A stretch of 64,000 nucleotides of DNA from UBA8199 sp964507045 (GCA_964507045.1 CAZDOO010000003.1:1-64000), one strand, 5' to 3'. Shown: positions 31,974 to 40,582, counted from the first letter of the stretch. Made by a program: numbers and translations. Notes: generated by a model not told the origin, from the letters alone.

Positions 31974-33326
31974 TCATCCCCACATCCGGATTGGCAGGTG
32001 GGCATTCTTTCTGCGCCGCGACGCGGGTAGGTGGACCTTGAAGATGCCCACGGGCTTGGTGCCCACGTTGCCGAAGAACAGGTTGCCGTTGTGATCCACC
32101 GCGCCGCGCGAGACATATTGCGCGGGCTGGGTCGGATGGCGCAGCACCGCCACCTCCTCCCGCTTCAAGTTGGCCGGGTCCAAGCGCCACACCACACCCT
32201 CGCGCTCCGGCCCATTGGCAGGCATGGGGTTATACACCGGGTCGCGCCAGCGCGAGGCGACATAATACAACTGTCCGTCCCCGGCGAACACCAATCCGCC
32301 GCAATGGTCTATGAAAGTGTCCTTGGGCAGCGTCGGATCACGCTCCTGCGTGGCCGGGCCCAGGTCCTCGACCTTCGGCCAATCGCCCTTGCCGGGCCAC
32401 ATTCGCAGGAGCCGCGGCTGGGCGATCCACGTCACCGCATACACGCACTCCCCGTCCGGCGCGGCGGCGACATCGTAGAACACGCTATGCCAGCCAGTCT
32501 GGAAAAGAGGATTGTGCGGCAGGACGAAGGGCGAGCGCTCCAGGCGATCCGTCTGCGGGTCGTAGCGGACCAGGTGCCCGTAATCGTCTGTCGCCCACAC
32601 GCGATGCTTGCGGTCGAGGAAGAGTGTCTGCGAGTTGATGGAGCCGATGTCGCGTCGCATACGGGTCTTGGTGTCGTAGATGATGAAATGGTCCCGCGGG
32701 TAGCTCAACGCGTAGAGCCGATGCCGTTCTTCGTCGTGCAGCAGGCAGCGGCAGCCTTCCTTGGGCATCAACGTATCCCACCAGAGCACATTGTCCGTCT
32801 TTGTGTCAAAGGCCAGCAGCGCGCTGCCCCGGAAGCAACGTTTCGGGTCGTGCCACGACAGCCAAGGCGAATAGGCTGGCAGATCAATTGGCGGCCCCGA
32901 AAGGTGCGTCGCCATGTACAGGACGCCATCGGCCATGGACGGCGCAAAGCTGTAGTGAATCTTGCATTGAGTTGCCCGGCCCGAATCCCCCGGGTCGTCC
33001 ACCATCTCGTCCAGCGAGAAGAGGTAATCGAGCCCATCCTCCTGCTCGTTGTAGCGGACCACCTTGACCACGCCGCCCGGGATGCTCTCGGCGCAGGCAG
33101 CGGCATAAATGCGCCCGTCGGGTCCGACCGATACCGACCAGCAGGTGTCGGCGTCCGGGTGTCCGGTGAAGGGATACCAACTGGTCTTGTAACCGCTCCC
33201 GCCGGTGCTCTTGCGGTTCTTCGCGCCTGCCGGAGCCGCGCCCGCCAACGCCGGCAGCGCCAACCAGGCGGCGGCTGCGCCCGCGCCCGTTGTGAGGAAT
33301 TCACGTCGTTTCATTCTCATATTCAT
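31974..33326 (-). CDS. Tat-exported beta-propeller-like protein (first of a pair)
   Basis: The 450-residue protein begins with a twin-arginine signal (MKRREFLTTGAGAAAAWLALPALAG after MNMR; ATG codons at 33326, 33320 and 33314 are all possible starts). The body has repeated blade-like stretches: TCWSVSVGPDGRIYAAACAE, CRCLLHDEERHRLYALSYP and RDIGSINSQTLFLDRKHRVW. That indicates a propeller fold similar to SMP-30/WD40-like proteins. Its partner follows immediately. A GHL10-type gene starts 166 bp away in the opposite direction. Family function is unknown; periplasmic sugar or lactone chemistry is a guess. Confidence 0.65.
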   Translation of the reverse strand: MNMRMKRREFLTTGAGAAAAWLALPALAGAAPAGAKNRKSTGGSGYKTSWYPFTGHPDADTCWSVSVGPDGRIYAAACAESIPGGVVKVVRYNEQEDGLDYLFSLDEMVDDPGDSGRATQCKIHYSFAPSMADGVLYMATHLSGPPIDLPAYSPWLSWHDPKRCFRGSALLAFDTKTDNVLWWDTLMPKEGCRCLLHDEERHRLYALSYPRDHFIIYDTKTRMRRDIGSINSQTLFLDRKHRVWATDDYGHLVRYDPQTDRLERSPFVLPHNPLFQTGWHSVFYDVAAAPDGECVYAVTWIAQPRLLRMWPGKGDWPKVEDLGPATQERDPTLPKDTFIDHCGGLVFAGDGQLYYVASRWRDPVYNPMPANGPEREGVVWRLDPANLKREEVAVLRHPTQPAQYVSRGAVDHNGNLFFGNVGTKPVGIFKVHLPASRRRKNAHLPIRMWG

Positions 33327-33491
33327 GGCACAGACCAAACCCGACCCGTAAGAGCTATCGCTTTGGCTCGGGGCTGACGAGCCTAAACTCTTTGGGGCTC
33401 CGGAAGAATCGGGGCTCGCGGAGACGCTCGCCCCCCCTTTTTGGCAACCCCGTTCCACGTTGATTCAGCCGTCAAACAATGATAATGTGTG

Positions 33492-36365
33492 ATGATGAAA
33501 CTCCGTTGCGCCGCCGCTGCCACTTTTGCCCTTTTGTTCTTCACCGCCGTTCCCGCCCGCGCCCAGACCAGCGAGTTTCGCGGCGTATGGGTGGACGCCT
33601 GGGGCACAGGCTTCCTCAATGCCAGCCAGGTCACGCAGCTCATCGCCGATTGCCGGGCCTACAACTTCAACGCTATTGTGGTGCAGATGCGGCGGCGGGG
33701 CGATGCCTTCTACACCCCGGGCATAACCGGCAACGACCCCAAGACCACCGCCATCTCCTCCAGTTTCGACGCGCTGCAGGATGTCATTAACAAGGCCCAC
33801 TCCGGTTCGCCACGCATCGAGGTGCATTGCTGGGTCACCACCCACGTGATCTGGAGCAGCCTCACGCCGCCCTCGCAAGCCGGCCATGTCCGCAATCTGC
33901 ACCCGGAGTACCTGATGCTGAACTCGGCCGGCACGAATTGGAACGGCGAAGGCTACTATCTCGACCCGGGCCACCCGGACGCCACGATGTGGAACTACGT
34001 CATGGCCACCAACATCGTCCGCCGCTACGACGTGGACGGCTTCCACTGGGATTACATCCGCTATCCCACCACCGACTCCGGCTACAATCCCACCGCGATT
34101 GCGCGTTACAACGCCGAATTTGGCCTGACCGGCCAGCCTTCGCCCTCGAACACGCAGTTCTCGGACTGGCGGCGGCGGCAGGTGACGGATTTCCTGCGCT
34201 GGGTCAACTCCGATCTACTCGCCATTCGCCCCAATCTCGTGGTCTCCTGCGCCGTCTTCGGCAGCCGCAGCGATGCCTACAACGCCCGTTACCAGGACTG
34301 GGCCGGCTGGAACACCGAAGGCATCATTGATATCTGCATGCCGATGGGCTACACGGCGGACAACACCGGCGTCTTCGCCCCGCGCGTGGACGACGCCTAC
34401 AGCCATCAAGGCGTGCGTCGCGTCTATAACGGCCAGGGCGCCTACCTGAACACCCCCGCCAACACCGTCTGGCAACTGGATTACATCCGCAGCAAGCCGC
34501 TCCTGGGTTCCGTCCTCTACAGCTACCGCACGCCAAACAGCGGCACCGCGGACATTGCGGGCACCTTGGCTTACATTCGCGACAATCATCAGCCGAGCTG
34601 GGTGGACGTGCCCGCAATCCCGTGGAAAACGGCGCCGACGAAGGGCATCGTTCGCGGCACCGTGACGAAGCAGGTCGGCGGAACTGCGGTTTACAATGCC
34701 AGCGTCTCTCTCAGCACCTCGCCGGTGCGCAGCCAGAAGACCGAACCGCACGGCAAGTTCGCTTTCTTCGAGGCGGTTCCCGGCATTTACACCCTCACGG
34801 CCACCGCGACCGACCTGGGGGTCGTCACGACGAATGTCACCCTCACCGCGGGAACGAATATCGCCATCAACCTGGTCCTGCCGCCCGATTCCTCGCCGCC
34901 GGTCATAACCGGCGTGGGCACCAGCAACCTCACCGACACGTCAGTCATTATCAAATGGACCACGGACGAGAACGCCAACAGTGCGGTGGATTATGGGCTC
35001 ACCGCTGCCTATGGCTCCACCGTCAGCAATACCACACTGGCGCTCCAGCACGCCGTCAGCCTGGCCAACCTCACCCCGAACACGACGTATCATTATCGCG
35101 TCCGTTCCCGCAACGCGACCGGGCTGCAAACCAACTCCGCCGATTATACTTTTCAAAGCAACCTGGCGGGCGTCGTCAACGATGTCATCGTCGAAGCGCG
35201 CTTAAGCGACGGGTCGCTGAACTCCAACCCGCCGTATGCCGACAGCTACTTCGCCGACTCCAGTGTCAAGAGCGCCGCGCCCGGACTCTCGGGCATGGGC
35301 TCCCGCTATGCCGTCTCCGGCACGCCCTCCTTCACCGTGAAACCCTCGCTGCCTGTGGCCGGCGGCTCCTACGAGGTTTACGTCACGCAGGACAGCGCCG
35401 CCAGCATCTCCGATGACATCATCGTCGCCGTCGGCCAATCCGGCTGCACCGGCTTGCCCGCAACCACCACCGTCTTTCAGCAGCCCGGGGGAGAGACGTG
35501 GGAATACCTGGGCCGGATGAAGCTGAACGCCGGTGTGATGGTGCCAACACTGACGTTCACCTATTCGAGCGGCACGCTCAACGCCGACGGCAATGGCCGC
35601 ATGTACAGCGACGCCACCAAGTATGTTTACATTGCGCCCCCGGCCATCACCAACCAGCCGCAAGGCCGCACGGTGAATCAGGGCGCCAGCGCGCTGTTCA
35701 CCGCCGGCGCCACGGGCGCCGCGCCGCTCAGCTACCAATGGCGCTTCGAAGACGCCAACCTCGCGGGCGCCACCGCCAGCAGCTACACCCGCTACAATGC
35801 CCAGCCCATCCACGAGGGCGATTACTCCGTCGTCATCACCAACGTCGCCGGCGTGGTAACCAGTGAGACGGCGTTTCTCGTGGTGAACATCCCTCCCTCC
35901 ATCGGCGTCCCCCCGCAGAGCCAGAGTCTGAAGCGCGGACAGGACGCGACCCTGTTCGTGGCCGCGGACGGCACCGATCCGCTTCATTACCAGTGGCGGT
36001 TCAAGGGAGCAAACATCGCCGGCGCCGACGACAGCAGCTACACGCTCGCCAACACCCAAACCAACGATTCCGGCGCCTACTCGGTCATCGTCACCAACGT
36101 CGCGGGAGCCGTCACCAGTGCCAACGCGGTGCTGACGGTGACGCTGCCGCTGCCCTCGCGCTTCCAATCCATCACGCTCCTGCCCGATGGCCAGGCCCGC
36201 TTGATTCTGACCGGCGAGGCGGGCGTCGCCTGCGCGATTGATGCTTCGAGCAACCTGGCCGGCTGGTTCGAGCTCATGAACCTGCTGAACACCAACGGCA
36301 CGCTGGACGTGGTCGACCCCTCCGCCTCGAACTCCAGCCCGCGCTTCTATCGCACCCGGCAATAA
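33492..36365 (+). CDS. secreted GHL10 (DUF187) glycosidase-like protein with FN3 and Ig-like domains
   Basis: The product is about 957 residues. It has a signal peptide (about residues 1-24, ending ARAQT), a family-10-like glycosyl hydrolase domain GHL10/DUF187 (about 25-370: EFRGVWVDAWGTGFLN, DVDGFHWDYIRYP, ITDICMPMGYTAD-like segments), a carboxypeptidase-regulatory-like domain (about 380-455) and an FN3 domain (about 458-555). A beta domain follows, then two Ig-like domains (about 720-795 and 800-875, each ending in VxVTNVAG), and a C-terminal region ending NSSPRFYRTRQ. GHL10 proteins probably cleave glycans, and Ig-like repeats often aid surface attachment. GTG at 33489 and ATG at 33495 are alternative starts. 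Confidence 0.88.
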   Translation: MMKLRCAAAATFALLFFTAVPARAQTSEFRGVWVDAWGTGFLNASQVTQLIADCRAYNFNAIVVQMRRRGDAFYTPGITGNDPKTTAISSSFDALQDVINKAHSGSPRIEVHCWVTTHVIWSSLTPPSQAGHVRNLHPEYLMLNSAGTNWNGEGYYLDPGHPDATMWNYVMATNIVRRYDVDGFHWDYIRYPTTDSGYNPTAIARYNAEFGLTGQPSPSNTQFSDWRRRQVTDFLRWVNSDLLAIRPNLVVSCAVFGSRSDAYNARYQDWAGWNTEGIIDICMPMGYTADNTGVFAPRVDDAYSHQGVRRVYNGQGAYLNTPANTVWQLDYIRSKPLLGSVLYSYRTPNSGTADIAGTLAYIRDNHQPSWVDVPAIPWKTAPTKGIVRGTVTKQVGGTAVYNASVSLSTSPVRSQKTEPHGKFAFFEAVPGIYTLTATATDLGVVTTNVTLTAGTNIAINLVLPPDSSPPVITGVGTSNLTDTSVIIKWTTDENANSAVDYGLTAAYGSTVSNTTLALQHAVSLANLTPNTTYHYRVRSRNATGLQTNSADYTFQSNLAGVVNDVIVEARLSDGSLNSNPPYADSYFADSSVKSAAPGLSGMGSRYAVSGTPSFTVKPSLPVAGGSYEVYVTQDSAASISDDIIVAVGQSGCTGLPATTTVFQQPGGETWEYLGRMKLNAGVMVPTLTFTYSSGTLNADGNGRMYSDATKYVYIAPPAITNQPQGRTVNQGASALFTAGATGAAPLSYQWRFEDANLAGATASSYTRYNAQPIHEGDYSVVITNVAGVVTSETAFLVVNIPPSIGVPPQSQSLKRGQDATLFVAADGTDPLHYQWRFKGANIAGADDSSYTLANTQTNDSGAYSVIVTNVAGAVTSANAVLTVTLPLPSRFQSITLLPDGQARLILTGEAGVACAIDASSNLAGWFELMNLLNTNGTLDVVDPSASNSSPRFYRTRQ

Positions 36366-36952
36366 CCCCGTAGCGGCGTCTCGTAAGAGCGCCGCTGACC
36401 CGATGGCGGCACGCTGAGCCGACCCCGGAACCGCGGAGACAGGCCGAGTCCCCTCACACGGCGAGCCGTGTATCGGCTTCCTTTGCAACCAAGCGCCAGC
36501 CCCCTCCCCATCCCTCGCGTGAACCGATAAGAAACTGCTTTTGGCGCGCCCGCCCGTACTGGACGCTGCGCGGGTGAACCGCCGGGGACTTCCCTGGCGT
36601 GAATGACCCGGCCGATAATTTCAGGTTGCGCCAGCCGCGGCGATTGAGGCGAAACACCGGCCCGAAGAACAACCTCACCCCGCCCTGGGGTGGAGCGGGG
36701 CGGCAAAGCGGAGCCGTCCCTGCCCGCTCGGGCGCTCAAGGCGTTGGTCAGCTCGTCCAACTGGTCCTCACTCGCCTGCACCCGGGCTTGCGTGGGCGAA
36801 TTGGAAATCGTCAGGCCCAGCGGCGTGACGTTGGTGAGGCGCGTGAAAATGATGTCGAAGCTGTTGGCGATGGGCTGGGCGGGAGCTGTTTCGCCGGAGA
36901 CGATCAGCACGTTATCCGCGGGCATTGTGGGATCGAAGATCGGGGTGGACAT
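36347..36952 (-). pseudogene. probable decayed gene with protein-like N-terminus
   Basis: The frame beginning at 36952 reads MSTPIFDPTMPADNVLIVSG and stays protein-like for about 73 residues (to DQLDELTNAL). It then becomes an Arg/Gly/Pro-rich stretch with no family character, running through the direct repeat at 36526-36577 and ending antisense to the tail of the GHL10 gene. The first part looks like the front of a structural gene type seen in this phylum. The remainder looks like non-coding sequence read through after truncation. It should not be taken as an intact gene. Confidence 0.5.
36526..36577. repeat. 52-bp direct repeat, copy A
   Basis: GATAAGAAACTGCTTTTGGC, continuing to CGCTGCGCGGGTGA, matches the segment at 37571-37622 at about 44 of 52 positions, in the same orientation. 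The two copies lie on either side of the toxin-antitoxin pair at 37052-37524, about 1 kb apart. The copies have diverged, so the duplication is not recent. Confidence 0.8.
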
Positions 36953-37051
36953 AAGCTAGCTTTGGTTTGTTCCCCCCTGTTCTACGCCTGCCCGCCGGCA
37001 CAAGCCGCGATTCGGCCCGCGCCTATCGGGCGTTAGCCCTTTGAAGGCCCA
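36953..37051. other. spacer between gene remnant and toxin gene
   Basis: Together with the remnant at 36347-36952 this forms the accessory stretch after the GHL10 gene. No promoter, RNA or repeat was recognised here apart from an alternative short open frame opposite the toxin gene. Confidence 0.3.
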
Positions 37052-37354
37052 TCATAGCGGCGTCTCCAGATCTGCCTCTCCCATGGCCGCCGGCCAGACT
37101 CTCCCAACGATAATTGTCTCGTCTCGGATGGTATAGATGATCTTCCATCGCCGAAAGATGAGCTTGCGCCAACCCCCGGCACGCAACTCGTCCAGGATCG
37201 AGCCCGCCTCCGGGTTCTCCTGGAGGATCTGAACCCGGTCATAGATGCCGACCCCGATCCGGCCCGCGGCCTGCGGGTCGCGCCGTGCGATATAGCGCAC
37301 GATCGCCTCGACGTCACCGGAGGCTCGCTCGGTCCAGACTATCTTGTGCTCCAT
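37052..37354 (-). CDS. RelE/ParE family toxin
   Basis: The 100-residue protein matches the RelE/ParE toxin fold: IVWTERASGDVEAIVRYIARRDPQAAGRIG (two helices), the turn PEAGSILDELRAGGWRKLIFRRWKIIYTIRDETIIVGRVW with the Arg-rich strand, and a short tail. RelE members cleave mRNA on the ribosome; ParE members poison DNA gyrase. The Tyr in KIIYTI and the overall helix layout fit ParE-like proteins more than classical RelE. Its start overlaps the antitoxin gene by 16 bp. The pair lies between two decayed fragments and two direct repeats. Confidence 0.85.
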   Translation of the reverse strand: MEHKIVWTERASGDVEAIVRYIARRDPQAAGRIGVGIYDRVQILQENPEAGSILDELRAGGWRKLIFRRWKIIYTIRDETIIVGRVWPAAMGEADLETPL

Positions 37355-37524
37355 TGGACGATCCGCGATTTCATCTCGTCGTTTGAAATCAGTCGGCCAT
37401 CCCCGATGTCCCGCTCCGCATCCTCAATCGCTGCCAGCAAGGCGATTTCGTCCGTCACATCGCGGAAGTTAATATCATTAGGCAGGCGCTCAATCGCCTG
37501 CAGCACCTGTTCTTTTACGCTCAT
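37339..37524 (-). CDS. antitoxin of the RelE/ParE pair (addiction module component)
   Basis: The 61-residue protein starts MSVKEQVLQAIERLPNDINF and contains DVTDEIALLAAIEDAERDIGDGRLISNDEMKSRI, with the VQWS tail. This is the pattern of small antitoxins (addiction-module component family, DUF2281/CopG-like) whose C-terminus wraps the toxin. The ATG at 37524 is chosen; a longer upstream reading has no similarity. The gene precedes and overlaps the toxin gene, the usual order. Autoregulation is expected but no operator was recognised. Confidence 0.8.
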   Translation of the reverse strand: MSVKEQVLQAIERLPNDINFRDVTDEIALLAAIEDAERDIGDGRLISNDEMKSRIVQWSTR

Positions 37525-37570
37525 GTGGAAAGTGTAACCGGTTCTACCCTCCAAGCAAGTTACTGATACT

Positions 37571-37622
37571 GATAAGGAATTGCTTTTGGCGCGCCTGCAT
37601 GTACGGAGCGCTGCGCGGGTGA
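37571..37622. repeat. 52-bp direct repeat, copy B
   Basis: GATAAGGAATTGCTTTTGGC and the following bases to CGCTGCGCGGGTGA match copy A at 36526-36577. It lies 46 bp upstream of the antitoxin start, on the far side of the toxin-antitoxin pair from copy A. Confidence 0.8.
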
Positions 37623-37659
37623 GGGGGAATTGGTTGGCGGGTCTCACCGAGCATGGCGC

Positions 37660-37975
37660 AACCTTATCTAGGGCGAGCCGAGGCGCCAAGCGTCTTGTTT
37701 GCGCGTTCTTTGCTCAATTGGCAGGCGGGTCCACTATCTGGGCCTGCCGGGACCGGCCACGGACGGCCAATGCGACATCACGGACCTGTACACCGCCCGG
37801 TTTGGCCAACCCCGCCCCGGGCAGAAGGTATTTATCGTCACCAGCCGGGCAAAGAGCGGCTGGACAGGCCAGGAACGGTTGCACAACGCGATTGTCCCGC
37901 CGCAACCCGGGTCCGGCAATCAGCAAGTGCCTGAAAAGACAAGAGTTACGAAGGCGAAGCCTTCGGCAGCCCCGA
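37660..37975 (+). pseudogene. gene remnant upstream of cbiM
   Basis: A protein-like stretch reads YLGLPGPATDGQCDITDLYT, then RFGQPRPGQKVFIVTSRAKSGWTG and LHNAIVPPQPGSG on the plus strand, in the same frame as cbiM, but it has no proper start and dissolves into low-complexity Ala/Lys/Pro sequence after about 37975. It looks like the C-terminal part of a gene whose front has been lost. An intact reading through to cbiM would give a 508-residue fusion that is not credible. Confidence 0.4.
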
Positions 37976-38022
37976 AGTCCGCTGCCGCCCCCGCCGAGGT
38001 CAATTCTTCGCTATCTCAAAGT

Positions 38023-38115
38023 GTGTACAAGGGGAGTACACCGGATGCACAAGGGGAGCACAGAGGGCTGAAGCGTGAGCATCCGGTGAGCATCTCTTGT
38101 ACGCCCCTTGTACAC
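38023..38115. repeat. compound palindrome upstream of cbiM
   Basis: An outer stem GTGTACAAGGGG (38023-38034) pairs perfectly with CCCCTTGTACAC (38104-38115). An inner stem CACCGGATGC (38039-38048) pairs perfectly with GCATCCGGTG (38079-38088). A 30-nt loop remains, which itself contains ACAAGGGGAGCACA, a near copy of the outer arm. The modular style, with arms built of short repeated units, resembles the large palindromes at 4693 and 18110 although the sequence differs. Confidence 0.8.
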
Positions 38116-38265
38116 GGCTTGCAGGTGGCCCTGTGGAGGCTATTGAGGCTATGGAGGCTCGGGAGGCTGGGGCGGGTGCCTGAAGGGTGCCTTCTGCAAA
38201 TGATAACCGGCAGCGGATGGTTGAAACGCTGCGGGAATACTGAGAGACTGGGGGAGCGGATCAAC

Positions 38266-39225
38266 ATGCACATACCGGACGGCTTTATTGACGGGAAGAC
38301 GGCTGCCACCACCGCGCTGCTGGCGGCGGTGGGGGTGGGGCTGGCGCTGCGCCAGGTGCGGCGGCGGCTCCCGCCGCGGCGCGTGCCCTTGCTGGGGCTG
38401 GGAGCGGCGTTCCTGTTTGCCGCGCAGATGGTGAATTTCCCGGTTGCGGGCGGAACGTCGGGTCACTTGGTGGGCGGCGTGCTGGCGGCGGCGTTGCTTG
38501 GCCCGAGCGCGGCGATTGTGGTGCTGACGACGGTGCTGATTGTGCAGTGTTTCCTGTTTGCCGACGGCGGGGTGCTGGCGTTGGGGGCGAACATCTTCAA
38601 CATGGCCATCGTGGGCGCGGGGGGCGGCTATGCGACTTACCGCGCGGTGTGCGGTTGCCTGCCGGGCACGCGCGGGCAGGTGGCGGCGGCGGCCTTCGCG
38701 GGGTGGTGTTCGACGGTGCTGGCGGCGGTCAGTTGCGCGGGGCAGCTTGCGTGGTCGGGCACGGTGGCGTGGCCGGCGGCGTTCACGGCCATGGCGGGCG
38801 TGCACATGGTAATTGGCATCGGCGAGGGCCTGATTAGCGCGTTGGTGCTGCTGGCAATCCAACGCGTCCGGCCCGACCTGGCCGGCGAAGCCAGCGGGGC
38901 CGAGCCGGTGCGAGGATGGGGTGAGGTGATAAGGTATGGGCTGGCTGCGGCGCTTGGGCTGGCGGTTTTTGTGGCGCCGTTCGCGTGTCCCTGGCCGGAT
39001 GGGCTGGAGGCAGTAGCGGCGAGGCTTGGTTTTGAGCACCAGGCCATCCAGCCAACCGTGTCGGCGCCAGCAACCGACTATCAGGTGCCCGGGGTGCATT
39101 GGGCGGTGGGGGCGACGGCTCTGGCCGGAGCCGCGGGAACAGTGATCGTCTTCGGACTGGCGCTGCTGCTGGCGCGGTTGCTGGTGCGCAATCCGGAGGG
39201 GCAGGCCCAGGCTGCAAAGCTATGA
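38266..39225 (+). CDS. cbiM: cobalt/nickel ECF transporter S component CbiM (with CbiN-like tail)
   Basis: CbiM is the metal-binding membrane component of an energy-coupling-factor transporter for Co2+ or Ni2+. The start at 38266 gives the diagnostic MHIPDGF, where the N-terminal amine and His2 bind the metal. The 319-residue protein has the CbiM core (about residues 1-205, several helices) and a C-terminal extension with PWPDGLEAVAARLGFEH and a final helix, resembling CbiN/PDGLE domains fused to CbiM. cbiQ and cbiO follow with ATGA overlaps. The metal (Co or Ni) cannot be told from sequence. Confidence 0.92.
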   Translation: MHIPDGFIDGKTAATTALLAAVGVGLALRQVRRRLPPRRVPLLGLGAAFLFAAQMVNFPVAGGTSGHLVGGVLAAALLGPSAAIVVLTTVLIVQCFLFADGGVLALGANIFNMAIVGAGGGYATYRAVCGCLPGTRGQVAAAAFAGWCSTVLAAVSCAGQLAWSGTVAWPAAFTAMAGVHMVIGIGEGLISALVLLAIQRVRPDLAGEASGAEPVRGWGEVIRYGLAAALGLAVFVAPFACPWPDGLEAVAARLGFEHQAIQPTVSAPATDYQVPGVHWAVGATALAGAAGTVIVFGLALLLARLLVRNPEGQAQAAKL

Positions 39226-39836
39226 TTGACCACTGGATTGGCCATTATCACAGCCACCGGGATAGCGCGGTGTCGCGGCTGCCGGCGGGGCTGAAGCTGG
39301 GCGTGGCGCTGGGGATGATTGTGGGCACGGTGCTCGCGCCGCCTGGCGCGGTGGGATGGTTTGTCGCCATGGCGGGGGTGCTGGCAGCGGCGGTGATCCT
39401 GGGCCGGCTTCCGGTGCGGTTCCTGTTGAAGCGGCTGGCGTGGCTGTCGCCGTTTGTGCTCAGCGTGGCGCTGGTGAATGCCTGGCAGCCCGGGGCGCGG
39501 GGAAGTTGGCAGACGGTGGCGCTGAAGAGCGCGATTTGCCTGCTGACGGTGATCGTGACCTCGAATACAACCCCGTTCAGCGGGGTCTTGCGGGTGCTGC
39601 GAGCCGTGCGCGTGCCGGGTCTGCTGATCACGACCGTCGCGCTCATGCACCGCTACCTGTTCGTGCTGGCGGAGGAAGCCGAGCGGATGCGCCGGGCGCG
39701 GGCCAGCCGGACGTTCACGCACGGGCGCGGGGCCCGCTGGCGAATGTCGTCCACGGTGGTGGGGCAGCTCTTTGTACGCGCCTCGGAGCGGGCGGAACGA
39801 ATCTACGACGCCATGTGCGCGCGGGGTTGGAAATGA
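39222..39836 (+). CDS. cbiQ: cobalt/nickel ECF transporter T component CbiQ
   Basis: CbiQ is the transmembrane energy-coupling component. The 204-residue product shows several helices and the T-component signatures with conserved Ala-Arg-Gly type motifs in its C-terminal half: RMRRARASRTF and ERAERIYDAMCARGW. It overlaps cbiM by ATGA (39222) and cbiO by ATGA (39833). The N-terminal start MIDHWIGHYHSHRDS is rich in His, which is frequent in this family and may relate to metal. Confidence 0.9.
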   Translation: MIDHWIGHYHSHRDSAVSRLPAGLKLGVALGMIVGTVLAPPGAVGWFVAMAGVLAAAVILGRLPVRFLLKRLAWLSPFVLSVALVNAWQPGARGSWQTVALKSAICLLTVIVTSNTTPFSGVLRVLRAVRVPGLLITTVALMHRYLFVLAEEAERMRRARASRTFTHGRGARWRMSSTVVGQLFVRASERAERIYDAMCARGWK

Positions 39837-40582
39837 GCGCGGCCATCGAAATCATCAATCTCGGCTACCGTTACCACGACGGCACGGAGGCGTTGCGCGG
39901 CGTGAGCTTTAGCGTGGCGCCGGGTGAGTGCGTGGGGCTGCTCGGGCCGAACGGCTCGGGCAAGTCCACGCTGCTGCTGCACTTGAACGGGCTCCTGCCG
40001 GAGAAGCCCGGCGCGGACGGGGCGGTGCGCATCCTGGGCCAGGCGGTCACGCCGGACAACCTTGAGACCATCCGGCGGCAGGTGGGGCTGGTGTTCCAAG
40101 ACCCGGACGATCAATTGTTCTGCCCGAGCGTCGAGGAGGACGTGGCGTTTGGCCCGCAGCAACTGGGGCTGAGCGAGGCGGAAGTGAAGGCGCGCGTGGC
40201 GCAGGCGCTGGCGCAGACCGGATTGAAGGGCTTTGGCCACCGCGCGACGCATCACCTGAGCCATGGTGAGAAACGCCGGGCGTGCCTGGCGGGCGTGCTG
40301 GCGTGCGAGCCGAGCCTGCTGGTGCTGGACGAACCGACGAGCGACCTGGACCCCCGCGGCCGGCGCGAGTTCAAGGCGTTGCTGCGCGGCATCGCGGCGA
40401 CCAAGCTCATTGCCACACACGACCTGGAGCTGGTGGTAGAGCTGTGCTCGCGGGCTATTGTCCTGGATCATGGGACGGTGGTGGCGGATGGGCCGGTGGC
40501 CGACCTGCTCAACAACGAGGAACTAATGCTGGCGCACGGCCTGGAACGGCCGCACATCCTGCGGCATAGCCATCCGCATTGA
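39833..40582 (+). CDS. cbiO: cobalt/nickel ECF transporter ATP-binding protein CbiO
   Basis: This is the ATPase of the ECF transporter, 249 residues. It has Walker A GPNGSGKST (about residues 38-46), the Q-loop in VFQDPDDQLF, an ABC signature in the variant form LSHGEKRRACLAG, Walker B LLVLDEPTSDLDP and the switch His in LIATHDLEL. The SHGEK variant replaces the more common SGGEK. The C-terminal tail HILRHSHPH carries several His residues. It forms an operon with cbiM and cbiQ, with overlapping starts and stops. Confidence 0.95.
   Translation: MSAAIEIINLGYRYHDGTEALRGVSFSVAPGECVGLLGPNGSGKSTLLLHLNGLLPEKPGADGAVRILGQAVTPDNLETIRRQVGLVFQDPDDQLFCPSVEEDVAFGPQQLGLSEAEVKARVAQALAQTGLKGFGHRATHHLSHGEKRRACLAGVLACEPSLLVLDEPTSDLDPRGRREFKALLRGIAATKLIATHDLELVVELCSRAIVLDHGTVVADGPVADLLNNEELMLAHGLERPHILRHSHPH

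Larger units (their letters stand above)
37525..38265. other. accessory intergenic region before cbiM
   Basis: This stretch holds direct-repeat copy B (37571-37622), the gene remnant (about 37660-37975) and the compound palindrome (38023-38115), followed by a purine-rich run with repeated GAGGCT units (38137-38175). No cobalamin riboswitch elements were found despite the cobalt transporter downstream. Confidence 0.5.

Noticed and set aside
32031..33377. A plus-strand open frame of about 450 codons opposite the Tat-exported propeller gene
   Set aside because: The Tat signal and blade-like repeats are on the minus strand; the plus-strand reading has no signal and a shadow-like composition.
38116..38265. 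A cobalamin riboswitch before cbiM
   Set aside because: Such switches are common before cobalt transporters, but no B12-box-like conserved elements were seen; only a purine-rich stretch with GAGGCT repeats is present.
37699..38265. An N-terminal extension of cbiM of 189 residues
   Set aside because: The true CbiM start MHIPDGF at 38266 is needed for metal binding. The upstream part is a gene remnant plus repeat sequence read through in the same frame by chance.
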